Below are positions 1-5,738 of a DNA stretch of 7,158 bases, piece after piece. Both the position numbers and the translations under genes were made by a program. The first letter of the stretch is position 1, and every line of letters starts with the position of its first letter. Under the pieces are notes generated by a model that was given only the letters and a program-made list of their open reading frames with translations, did no database searches and was not told where the DNA came from. Location: contig JAEWCW010000105.1 of the NCBI GenBank assembly GCA_023390415.1, forward strand, positions 1 to 7,158, read 5' to 3'. The DNA comes from Pseudomonadota bacterium (lineage in GTDB: Bacteria > Pseudomonadota > Alphaproteobacteria > Sphingomonadales > Sphingomonadaceae).

Positions 1-158
1 CGGACGACGTGAAGGACGTCTATGCGGAGGCGAAGAGCCGCGGCTACGACACCAAGACGATCCGCCAGATCGTCCGCCTCAGGAAGATGGAGGCGCATGT
101 CCGCCAGGAAGCCGACGCCCTGCTCGAAACCTACAAGGCGGCGCTCGGCCTCGAATAA
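1..158 (+). CDS. gapR: GapR/DUF2312-type nucleoid protein, C-terminal part (5' end outside window)
   Basis: Only the last 51 codons are present; the reading frame begins at base 3 and stops with TAA at 156-158. The visible protein carries VYAEAKSRGYDTKTIRQIVR followed by LRKMEAHVRQEADALLETY and ends in AALGLE. This matches the C-terminal half of the DUF2312/GapR family (about 90 residues in Caulobacter), a small helical protein that binds AT-rich, overtwisted DNA and assists topoisomerases ahead of replication forks. The pattern of basic residues (KSR, RQIVR, LRKM) in long amphipathic helices fits a DNA-binding coiled coil. The N-terminal half, promoter and neighbours lie off the window. The family call is strong; equivalence to the Caulobacter gapR function is inferred from the family. 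Confidence 0.85.
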   Translation, partial: DDVKDVYAEAKSRGYDTKTIRQIVRLRKMEAHVRQEADALLETYKAALGLE

Positions 159-163
159 AGGCG

Positions 164-177
164 GGAGCGGGGGCTCC
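164..177 (+). terminator. weak hairpin after the GapR gene, possible terminator
   Basis: GGAGC at 164-168 pairs with GCTCC at 173-177 around a GGGG loop, six bases after the upstream stop codon. The stem has only five pairs and no T-run follows, so it does not meet the usual intrinsic-terminator pattern. It is listed because of its position in the only gap between two genes here; in GC-rich DNA such short stems are common by chance. Confidence 0.2.
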
Positions 178-240
178 AGCGGGGGACTTCCTTCGCCTCG
201 GCGGCTGATCTAGTCTGCCGCCAGGGGAAGGGGGCAGCTT

Positions 241-960
241 ATGTCCGACATCAGCTATGGCGTTCCGGTCGCGGGGCGGACGGGAGTGCTCGGTTTCCTG
301 GCCGAGGCGTTGGCGAGCCTTGCCGACCGGCGCCTGATCGTTCCGACGGCGATCCTCATCGTCCTGCTCACCGCGACCAACATCGTCCTTGCGCGGAACC
401 TGCCGGTCCCCGGCGGACCGCCGCCGGTCGCCTTCGCGATCGTAGGGGCGGTGCGCGTGCTCTGCCTGCTGGTCTTCGCGGTCGCGCTGCTTCGGATCCT
501 CACCGCCAGCCCGCGACGACCGTGGACGCCGGACGGCGCCTTCTGGTTCTACGGGCTGACGATCCTGTTCGGGATCGGCGTGACGGTCGTCGCGCGCAAG
601 CTGCTCGGCGCGGACGGAGACCCGCTTCGCGACGCGGCGGCCGGACTTGCCGTCAGTGTCGTCACCGCGCCCTTCGCAGCCTGGTTTGCGGCGATCGCCG
701 TCGAGCGGCCTTTGGCCTGGCGGCCTGGCCCCTGGATGCGGGCGTTCGGCGCCTGGCTTCCGGCCCTCCTCATCTGGTCCGTCCTGATCGTGCTGCCGCT
801 CGGCCAGCTCCACGCCGGGATCGACCGGTTCCTGATCGGCGGGAGCGCCGGACAGTGGTTCTGGCCGCTGGCGCTCGGCGACGGGCCGCTCAGCGCGATC
901 CTTTTCCTCCTCGTCCTCGCTCTCGCAGCCACCGCCTACAGGCACGTTGCGCGCGCCTAA
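241..960 (+). CDS. hypothetical six-helix integral membrane protein
   Basis: This 239-residue protein is not one I recognise. It has about six hydrophobic segments, roughly at residues 32-51, 62-88, 99-118, 132-154, 167-188 and 211-231, joined by short loops, and a mainly polar N-terminus of about 30 residues. There is no cleavable signal peptide, no cysteine pair and no obvious catalytic motif. Positive residues (ADRR 29-31, SPRRP 90-94, WRPGPWMR 160-167) lie at segment ends and suggest a cytoplasmic N-terminus and an inner-membrane location. The ATG at 241 is preceded by a purine-rich AGGGGAAGGGGG tract at a workable distance, which supports this start. It lies between the GapR gene and yebC in the same direction but with 82- and 54-base gaps, so no tight coupling is seen. 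The reading frame is convincing; the function is unknown. Confidence 0.8.
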   Translation: MSDISYGVPVAGRTGVLGFLAEALASLADRRLIVPTAILIVLLTATNIVLARNLPVPGGPPPVAFAIVGAVRVLCLLVFAVALLRILTASPRRPWTPDGAFWFYGLTILFGIGVTVVARKLLGADGDPLRDAAAGLAVSVVTAPFAAWFAAIAVERPLAWRPGPWMRAFGAWLPALLIWSVLIVLPLGQLHAGIDRFLIGGSAGQWFWPLALGDGPLSAILFLLVLALAATAYRHVARA

Positions 961-1014
961 GCCTCTCGGCTATCGCCGCTGCATCTTCTGGCAATTACGG
1001 GAAACGACCGGGAC

Positions 1015-1755
1015 ATGGCCGGCCACAGCAAGTTCAAGAACATCATGCATCGCAAGGGCGCGCAGGACAAAAAGCGCTCGGCGATGTTCTCCAAGTTGAG
1101 CCGCGAGATCACCGTCGCCGCCAAGATGGGCACGCCCGATCCGGACATGAACCCGCGGCTTCGCGCCGCCGTGCTCGCGGCCAAGGCGCAGTCCATGCCC
1201 AAGGACAATATCCAGCGGGCGATCGACAAGTCGTCGGCCGGCGAAGGCGACAATTATGAGGAGCTGCGCTACGAGGGCTTCGGCCCGGGCGGCGTGTCGC
1301 TGATCGTCGAGGCTCTGACCGACAACCGCAACCGCACCGCGACCAACGTGCGCACCATCTTCTCGAAGAATGGCGGCAATCTCGGCGCCTCGGGCTCGGT
1401 CAGCCACGGCTTCGACCGGATGGGCCTGATCGAATATCCGGCTTCGGCGGGAAGCGCCGACCAAGTGCTCGAAGCCGCGATCGAGGCTGGCGCCGATGAC
1501 GTCGAATCGGACGAGGAGGGTCACGAGATCTGGACCGCTCAGGAGAGCCTGCACGAGGTGGCGCGCGCGCTGGAAAAGGCGCTCGGCGAGCCGGAGAGCA
1601 CCAAGCTCGCCTGGCGCCCGCAGACGCCGGTCGAGGTCGGCGGCGACGAGGCTGCGCAGCTGATCAAGCTGATTGACGCGCTCGAGGACGACGACGACGT
1701 CCAGACGGTCTGGGGCAATTACGAAGTCCCCGACGAGGTGATGGAGCGGCTTTGA
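1015..1755 (+). CDS. yebC: YebC/PmpR/TACO1-family translation factor or transcriptional regulator
   Basis: The 246-residue product has the full length of the family. It opens with the hallmark MAGHSKFKNIMHRKGAQDKK and carries the central signature YEGFGPGGVSLIVEALTDNR (about residues 84-103), then NGGNLGASGSVSHGF. The acidic third domain runs to residue 246. Family members were first described as DNA-binding regulators; the mitochondrial homologue TACO1 and bacterial YebC are also linked to translation of difficult, proline-rich stretches. The start at 1015 is fixed by the conserved N-terminus, although the upstream CGGGAAACGACCGGGAC is only a modest ribosome-binding site. It lies directly in front of ruvC, a common arrangement in proteobacteria, and its stop codon overlaps the ruvC start, implying co-transcription and coupled translation. 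Confidence 0.96.
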   Translation: MAGHSKFKNIMHRKGAQDKKRSAMFSKLSREITVAAKMGTPDPDMNPRLRAAVLAAKAQSMPKDNIQRAIDKSSAGEGDNYEELRYEGFGPGGVSLIVEALTDNRNRTATNVRTIFSKNGGNLGASGSVSHGFDRMGLIEYPASAGSADQVLEAAIEAGADDVESDEEGHEIWTAQESLHEVARALEKALGEPESTKLAWRPQTPVEVGGDEAAQLIKLIDALEDDDDVQTVWGNYEVPDEVMERL

Positions 1756-2237
1756 TCGTCATCGGCCTCGATCCCGGGCTGGGGACGACCGGCTGGGGCG
1801 TGATCGCGGCGGAGGGGAACCGGCTGTCCCATGTCGCCAACGGCCAGGTGAAGACCGATACGAAGGCGCCCTTGCCGCAGCGGCTCAAGGAGCTGAGCGA
1901 CAAGCTCGGCGCCGTGATGGCCGAGCACGACCCGGCCGCCGCCGCGGTCGAGGAGGTGTTCGTCAACGAGAACCCGCAATCGACCCTGAAGCTCGGCCAG
2001 GCGCGCGGCGTGGTGCTGCTCGCCGCGGCCGCGCGCGGCATCGCGGTCGGCGAATATGCGCCGACCCTAGTCAAGAAGGCCGTGGTCGGTACCGGCGGCG
2101 CCGCCAAGGCGCAGGTCCATGCGATGGTCCAGCGGCTCCTTCCGGGCGCCAAGATCGCCGGCGCGGACGCCGCCGATGCGCTCGCCGTCGCAATCACCCA
2201 CGCCCACCATCTCGCCTCGGCACGGCGGGTCGCATGA
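1752..2237 (+). CDS. ruvC: Holliday-junction resolvase RuvC
   Basis: RuvC is the endonuclease that makes symmetric cuts across a Holliday junction held by RuvAB. The 161-residue protein is slightly shorter than the E. coli enzyme (173). The four acidic metal-binding residues of the RNase H-like fold are all visible: D7 in MIVIGLDPGLGTTGWG, E67 in AAVEEVFVNENP, and D139 and D142 in GADAADALAVAITHAH. The conserved STLKLGQARGV segment (77-87) is intact. The start must be the TTG at 1752, because the first beta strand (IVIGLDPG) begins immediately after it; this TTG overlaps the yebC TGA. GGAG at 1743-1746 inside yebC is a well-placed ribosome-binding site. The 3' end overlaps ruvA by ATGA. Confidence 0.96.
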   Translation: MIVIGLDPGLGTTGWGVIAAEGNRLSHVANGQVKTDTKAPLPQRLKELSDKLGAVMAEHDPAAAAVEEVFVNENPQSTLKLGQARGVVLLAAAARGIAVGEYAPTLVKKAVVGTGGAAKAQVHAMVQRLLPGAKIAGADAADALAVAITHAHHLASARRVA

Positions 2238-2830
2238 TCGCGAAGCTCCGCGGCCTGCTCGACAGCTTCGGCGCCGACCATGCGGTCGTCGACGTCAACG
2301 GCGTCGGCTATCTGGTTTCGGCCTCGGCCCGCACGCTCGGAACTCTCGGCGCGATCGGCGACGAGATCATGCTGCACATCGAGACCCAGGTCTCCGAGGA
2401 TGCAATCCGGCTGATCGGCTTCGGCTCTGCGGAGGAGCGCGACTGGTTCCGGCTGCTCACTTCGGTCCAAGGCGTGGGAAGCCGCGTCGCGCTCGCCATC
2501 CTCTCCACACTCGCCGGCGACGAGCTCCACCGCGCCATCGCCAGCGGCGACCATCGCATGATCGCCCGCGCCAACGGCGTCGGCCCCAAGCTCGCCCAGC
2601 GCATCGCCCATGAGCTGAAGGACAAGGCCGGCGGGATCGTCCTCGGCAGCGGCGGCCCCGCCGCGCCGCGCGCGGGCGGCCTCGGCGCCGACGCCGTCTC
2701 CGCCCTCCTCAATCTCGGCTTCCGCCCCGCCGAAGCCTCGTCGGCCGTCGCCCAGGCCGAGACTGAGCTCGGCCCGGAGGCGAGCCTCGACGCACTGGTC
2801 CGCGCCGCGCTCAAGAAGGCGGCGCGGTGA
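2234..2830 (+). CDS. ruvA: Holliday-junction branch-migration protein RuvA
   Basis: RuvA forms the tetrameric platform that holds the four-way junction flat and loads the RuvB motor rings. The 198-residue protein is full length. Domain I is a beta barrel at about 1-63 with the acidic pin residues E55 and D56 (VSEDAIRLIGF). Domain II holds two helix-hairpin-helix motifs at about 77-90 (SVQGVGSRVALAIL) and 113-125 (ANGVGPKLAQRIA), which grip the DNA backbone. A Gly/Ala/Pro-rich linker (about 133-151) leads to the three-helix domain III (152-198), which contacts RuvB. The ATG at 2234 overlaps the ruvC stop as ATGA, so translation is probably coupled. The last bases form a GTGA overlap with the small zinc-ribbon gene. 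Unlike the classic ruvAB pair, ruvB does not follow directly. Confidence 0.96.
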   Translation: MIAKLRGLLDSFGADHAVVDVNGVGYLVSASARTLGTLGAIGDEIMLHIETQVSEDAIRLIGFGSAEERDWFRLLTSVQGVGSRVALAILSTLAGDELHRAIASGDHRMIARANGVGPKLAQRIAHELKDKAGGIVLGSGGPAAPRAGGLGADAVSALLNLGFRPAEASSAVAQAETELGPEASLDALVRAALKKAAR

Positions 2831-3165
2831 GTGTCCGCGAAAAACTGCGCGAATCGTTCAGTCCCTACGAGATTTTGCTGCTCGGGCTCGCGGCAGGCGC
2901 GGCCTGGAGCGTCCTGGCCATTAGCGCGGCGATCGTCGCCGGGCCGTTCGCGTTCGCGCTCGTCTGCGTCTTCCTGATCCCGATCGGATTCGTCTTCGAG
3001 CATTGGAGCCGTTGTCCCGGCTGCGGGAAACCACCGCTGAAGCGGCCGAAGCAGGGACTTGGCTGGTTCGCGCTCTACGCCATGAACTACCGCTATCGAA
3101 TCTGGCCCGAGAAGGAATGCTCGGAATGCAGGCATCCGCTGGATCTGATCGTCAGCTCTTCTTGA
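2827..3165 (+). CDS. small membrane-anchored zinc-ribbon protein, function unknown
   Basis: I do not recognise this 112-residue protein. It has a short charged N-terminus, two hydrophobic segments (about 15-37 and 40-57), then a soluble tail with CPGC at 63-66 and CSEC at 98-101, spaced like the two knuckles of a zinc ribbon. The basic stretch KPPLKRPKQ just after the first knuckle suggests that the tail is cytoplasmic, with both termini inside. The GTG start overlaps the ruvA stop as GTGA, and AAGAAGGCGG just upstream can serve as ribosome-binding site, so it is probably translated with ruvCA. Of the first 30 codons after the start, 7 end in A or T, somewhat relaxed for this region. The 3' end overlaps the opposing methyltransferase gene by 14 bases. 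The zinc ribbon and topology are read from sequence; any link to recombination is only positional. Confidence 0.8.
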   Translation: MSVREKLRESFSPYEILLLGLAAGAAWSVLAISAAIVAGPFAFALVCVFLIPIGFVFEHWSRCPGCGKPPLKRPKQGLGWFALYAMNYRYRIWPEKECSECRHPLDLIVSSS

Positions 3166-4081
3166 CGACCACCGCGCCGACGGCGGCGATCCGTTCGACG
3201 CCGGCATAAGCGGGTTTTTCGAGTTCCTCGCCGAAAATATCGGGGTCGATCTCTCTGTAGCGCAGCGTGCACCCGAGGGCCGGCAGCTGCGCGTGCAAGG
3301 CTTCGCGCAGCGCGTCGTTGCCGCCGACGATTGCGCTTCCCGTGTAGAGGAGGAGGCGGCCGCCCGGCGCGAGCTTCTCCGCAGCGCCCAACGCCCATAT
3401 CAGTGACAGCTCGGCGCCGTGCAGGCCGCCGCCGGCGCGATAGGCGGGGCCGTCCTCGTCGATGATGAAGGGCGGGTTGGCGATGGCGAGGTCGAAGCCG
3501 GGCGCGACCGCCTTCACTCCGTCGCTGCGATAGGCCGCCACCGCGACCCCGGCATGAGCGGCGTTCACTCGGGCGAAGTCGAGCGCCGTGTCGTTGACGT
3601 CGACCAGCTCGACCGCCTCCGCTCGGGCCAGCGGCGCCGCGACGATTCCGCCGACACCGGCGCCCGCCCCGATATCGACCAGCCGGCGCACCGCCGGCGA
3701 GGTCGCGAGCTCGGCGCGCAGGAAATCGGCGAATCGGATCGTGTCCGGGCCGAGGAAGACGCTGTCCGGCGCATCGGTCGGGTAGGCCGAGTGGAGGAAC
3801 AGCCGTCCCGCGACGGTCGAGACCCGGACTCGGCTTTTCCAAAAGGCGCCGCAAGGCTCGAGGAAATCCGCTTCCGCCATCGCGCCGAGGATCGCCGGCG
3901 GCAGCAGCGCCTGCTCGAAGGGCAGGCTCCAGCCGAACACGCCGCGAAGGTCGCGTGCGCGTGCCATGTCCGGCCGCGCCACCACGCGCGCATGGCTGGC
4001 CGGCGTGACCGTGACGAATTGGTAGCGAAGGCCGCTGAGGCACTGGAGCAGCCGAAGGGCCGCGGAAGGGAGGCTGGACAT
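3152..4081 (-). CDS. class I SAM-dependent methyltransferase with NPPF motif (HemK/RsmC-like)
   Basis: The 309-residue protein has an N-terminal region of about 125 residues (including ARDLRGVFGWSLPF at 42-55) and a C-terminal Rossmann methyltransferase domain. The SAM-binding motif I is VDIGAGAGVGG (135-145), an acidic residue in ELVDVND (158-164) fits the ribose contact, and motif IV is NPPF (202-205). NPPY/F is typical of enzymes that methylate an amide or exocyclic amino nitrogen, such as PrmC, RsmC and RlmG. Substrates could be rRNA guanine, DNA adenine or a protein glutamine; the sequence does not decide. I place the start at the ATG whose complement is CAT at 4079-4081, because the frame upstream runs into ruvB; no clear ribosome-binding site precedes it. 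It is convergent with the zinc-ribbon gene (14-base overlap) and divergent from ruvB. Confidence 0.85.
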   Translation of the reverse strand: MSSLPSAALRLLQCLSGLRYQFVTVTPASHARVVARPDMARARDLRGVFGWSLPFEQALLPPAILGAMAEADFLEPCGAFWKSRVRVSTVAGRLFLHSAYPTDAPDSVFLGPDTIRFADFLRAELATSPAVRRLVDIGAGAGVGGIVAAPLARAEAVELVDVNDTALDFARVNAAHAGVAVAAYRSDGVKAVAPGFDLAIANPPFIIDEDGPAYRAGGGLHGAELSLIWALGAAEKLAPGGRLLLYTGSAIVGGNDALREALHAQLPALGCTLRYREIDPDIFGEELEKPAYAGVERIAAVGAVVVKKS

Positions 4082-4172
4082 GGTTGCGGCGATCAATGCC
4101 TCGCCGCGCGAATTCGTTCCGGCTGCGGAAAGGCAGTTCGACACGCCCGTCCCATGCGCTAAAGCCTCGATC
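4082..4172. promoter_or_regulatory. divergent gap between the methyltransferase gene and ruvB, with a TTCCG-N4-CGGAA palindrome
   Basis: With the preferred starts (methyltransferase ATG at 4081, ruvB GTG at 4173), 91 bases lie between two head-to-head genes and should hold both promoters. A perfect inverted repeat, TTCCG-GCTG-CGGAA, lies at 4117-4130, and could be an operator or a chance palindrome. For ruvB a poor promoter-like pair can be drawn: TTCGAC at 4137-4142 and GCTAAA at 4158-4163, with only 15 bases between. If real, transcription would begin within a few bases of the GTG, giving a nearly leaderless message. If ruvB actually started at the in-frame ATG at 4080, this gap would be coding instead. 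Confidence 0.4.
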
Positions 4173-5198
4173 GTGGAGCAGGACCGCATCACCACCCCCG
4201 ATCGCCGGCCCGAGGATCTCGATGCGGCGCTTCGGCCGAAGGCGCTGGACGAGTTCGTCGGGCAGAAAGCGGCGCGTGAGAATCTGCGCGTGTTCATCGA
4301 GGCCGCGAAGAGCCGCGGCGACGCGCTGGATCACGTCCTCTTTTTCGGGCCGCCCGGGCTCGGCAAGACCACGCTCGCCCAGATCATCGCGCGCGAGCTC
4401 GGAGTCGGCTTCCGGGCGACCTCGGGCCCGGTCATCGCCAAGTCGGGCGACCTCGCTGCGCTCCTCACCAATCTCGAGGACGGCGACGTCCTGTTCATCG
4501 ACGAGATTCACCGGCTCGCGCCCGCCGTGGAGGAAATCCTCTACCCCGCGATGGAGGACCGCGCGCTCGACCTGATGATCGGCGAAGGGCCGTCGGCGCG
4601 CTCGGTGCGCATCGATCTTCCCAAATTCACTTTGGTCGGCGCGACCACCCGCCAGGGCCTGATCACGACGCCGCTGCGTGACCGGTTCGGAATTCCGGTC
4701 CGGCTGAACTTCTACAGCGTCGAGGAATTGGAGCTGGTCGTCCGCCGCGCCGCGCGGCTGCTCGGCCTCGCGCTCACCGACGACGGCGCCCGCGAGGTCG
4801 CGCGCCGTTCGCGCGGCACGCCGCGCATCGCCGGCCGGCTGCTTCGCCGAGTACGCGACTTCGCCCAGGCGGCGGGCGCGGCGGAGGTTGACGCCAAGGT
4901 GGCGGATGGGGCGCTGACGCGAATGGAAGTGGACGGTCTCGGCCTCGACGCGATGGACCGGCGCTATCTGCACATGATCGCCGACATCTATCGCGGCGGC
5001 CCCGTCGGCGTGGAGACTCTCGCCGCCGGCCTCTCCGAGCCGCGCGACACGATCGAGGAGGTGATCGAGCCCTACCTCATCCAGCTCGGCCTCGTCGCAC
5101 GCACCGCCCGTGGCCGCTGCCTCAACGGAAAGGCCTGGGATCATCTCGGCCTGCCCATGCCCGCCGGCGGCCAGCAGGGACTGTTCGACGGCAAGTAG
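4173..5198 (+). CDS. ruvB: Holliday-junction branch-migration ATPase RuvB
   Basis: RuvB is the hexameric AAA+ motor that pumps DNA through the RuvA-bound junction. From the GTG at 4173 the protein has 341 residues, close to the family length. Walker A is GPPGLGKT (59-66), Walker B is LFIDEIH (107-113), sensor 1 lies in VGATT (155-159), LRDRFG (168-173) carries the arginine-finger region, and GTPRIAGRLLRRVRD (215-229) holds sensor 2. The C-terminal winged helix follows (GGPVGVETLAAGL, EPYLIQLGLVARTARGR). An in-frame ATG at 4080 would add 31 residues, but homologues as I recall them begin close to the TPDRRPEDLDAALRPK segment; 9 of the 30 codons after that ATG end in A/T against 4 of the first 30 after the GTG. 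No good ribosome-binding site precedes the GTG. The tail ends QQGLFDGK, which resembles a sliding-clamp motif. Confidence 0.95.
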   Translation: MEQDRITTPDRRPEDLDAALRPKALDEFVGQKAARENLRVFIEAAKSRGDALDHVLFFGPPGLGKTTLAQIIARELGVGFRATSGPVIAKSGDLAALLTNLEDGDVLFIDEIHRLAPAVEEILYPAMEDRALDLMIGEGPSARSVRIDLPKFTLVGATTRQGLITTPLRDRFGIPVRLNFYSVEELELVVRRAARLLGLALTDDGAREVARRSRGTPRIAGRLLRRVRDFAQAAGAAEVDAKVADGALTRMEVDGLGLDAMDRRYLHMIADIYRGGPVGVETLAAGLSEPRDTIEEVIEPYLIQLGLVARTARGRCLNGKAWDHLGLPMPAGGQQGLFDGK

Positions 5199-5238
5199 CC
5201 GACGCGCAAAAGGCTCGACTCGTCCTACCCGACAGATG

Positions 5239-5254
5239 CGGGGTTGCCGCCCCG
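5239..5254 (+). other. GC-rich hairpin in the ruvB-ybgC gap
   Basis: CGGGG at 5239-5243 pairs with CCCCG at 5250-5254 around a TTGCCG loop, 40 bases after the ruvB stop. There is no T-run, so it is a weak candidate for a terminator. It sits five bases before a second, longer hairpin, and the two may form one structured element in the ybgC leader or a dispersed intergenic repeat. Confidence 0.35.
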
Positions 5255-5259
5255 AATCC

Positions 5260-5279
5260 CCCTTCCCTAGAGGGGAGGG
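5260..5279 (+). promoter_or_regulatory. hairpin enclosing the ybgC Shine-Dalgarno region
   Basis: CCCTTCCC at 5260-5267 can pair with GGGGAGGG at 5272-5279 around the loop TAGA, giving eight pairs of which one is G-U. The 3' arm is the only Shine-Dalgarno-like sequence before ybgC, and its last base is directly followed by the ATG at 5280. When folded, the ribosome-binding site is fully sequestered. The GGAGG core (5274-5278) is also only one base from the ATG, closer than usual. It may be a translational control element, or an intergenic repeat whose arm happens to abut the gene. Confidence 0.45.
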
Positions 5280-5738
5280 ATGAGCGGCGATCTCGACAGG
5301 CCATACGAAGGCGGCTTCGTGGGCAAGACCCATCGTTTCGCCCTGCGCGTCTATTTCGAGGACACGGACGTCGCCGGGATCGTCTATTACGCCAATTATC
5401 TGCGGTTCATGGAGCGGGCGCGGTCCGACATGCTGCGCGCGGTGGGGATCGACCAGCGCGCCGTCATGGAGCAGGGCGAGGGCGTCTATGCAGTCGCCGA
5501 TGTCGCCATCAAATATCGCGGCTCGGCCAAGTTGGATGACGCCCTCGTCGTGGCCAGCGAGGTCGCCCAGGTGCGCGCCGCGGCCTGCGTCATTCATCAG
5601 CGGGTCATGCGCGGGGACGAATTGCTCGCGGACGCAAGGGTGACCGCCGCGTTCATCACGCCGGACGGACGCCCCAAGCGCCAGCCGCGCGAGTGGACCG
5701 AGATTTTCGAGCGACTGAGAGTGGAAGGGAAAGAGTGA
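5280..5738 (+). CDS. ybgC: YbgC-type hotdog acyl-CoA thioesterase, Tol-Pal associated
   Basis: The 152-residue protein belongs to the 4-hydroxybenzoyl-CoA thioesterase group of hotdog enzymes, which hydrolyse acyl-CoA thioesters in the cytoplasm. The signature VYFEDTDVAGIVYYANYLRF spans residues 24-43 and is followed by MERARSDML; D30 matches the catalytic aspartate of this family. Next come the hotdog beta strands (VADVAIKYRGSAKLDDALVV, 72-91). ybgC is typically the first gene of the tol-pal cluster, as here, and its stop overlaps the tolQ start as GTGA. I use the ATG at 5280; the motif sits about ten residues further in than in E. coli, and an in-frame GTG at codon 14, preceded by GAAGGCGG, is a possible alternative start. 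The physiological substrate is not shown by the sequence; phospholipid-linked acyl chains have been suggested for homologues. Confidence 0.93.
   Translation: MSGDLDRPYEGGFVGKTHRFALRVYFEDTDVAGIVYYANYLRFMERARSDMLRAVGIDQRAVMEQGEGVYAVADVAIKYRGSAKLDDALVVASEVAQVRAAACVIHQRVMRGDELLADARVTAAFITPDGRPKRQPREWTEIFERLRVEGKE

Noticed and set aside
79..945. Minus-strand open frame of 288 codons opposite the six-helix membrane protein
   Set aside because: Its translation is an Arg/Asp/Glu/Pro-rich low-complexity string typical of the reverse frame of hydrophobic GC-rich genes; the plus frame has a clear ribosome-binding site and membrane-protein pattern.
961..1014. Promoter or SOS box in front of yebC
   Set aside because: No convincing -35/-10 pair and no GTTC or GAAC pair were seen in this 54-base gap; an AT-richer CAATTA near 991-996 alone is not enough.
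4116..4139. Two direct GTTC copies upstream of ruvB considered as an SOS (LexA) box
   Set aside because: Alphaproteobacterial LexA sites are GTTC-N7-GTTC; here the spacing is 16 bases, so the pattern does not fit.
4082..4297. N-terminal extension of the methyltransferase into the ruvB coding region
   Set aside because: The frame is open, but the extra residues are antisense to the RuvB N-terminus and look like low-complexity shadow sequence; the start at 4081 gives a sensible protein.
5693..5734. Upstream ATG for tolQ inside ybgC
   Set aside because: It would add 14 polar residues and a 46-base overlap; the GTG at 5735 has a better ribosome-binding site, the GTGA coupling seen elsewhere in the window and the normal TolQ length.
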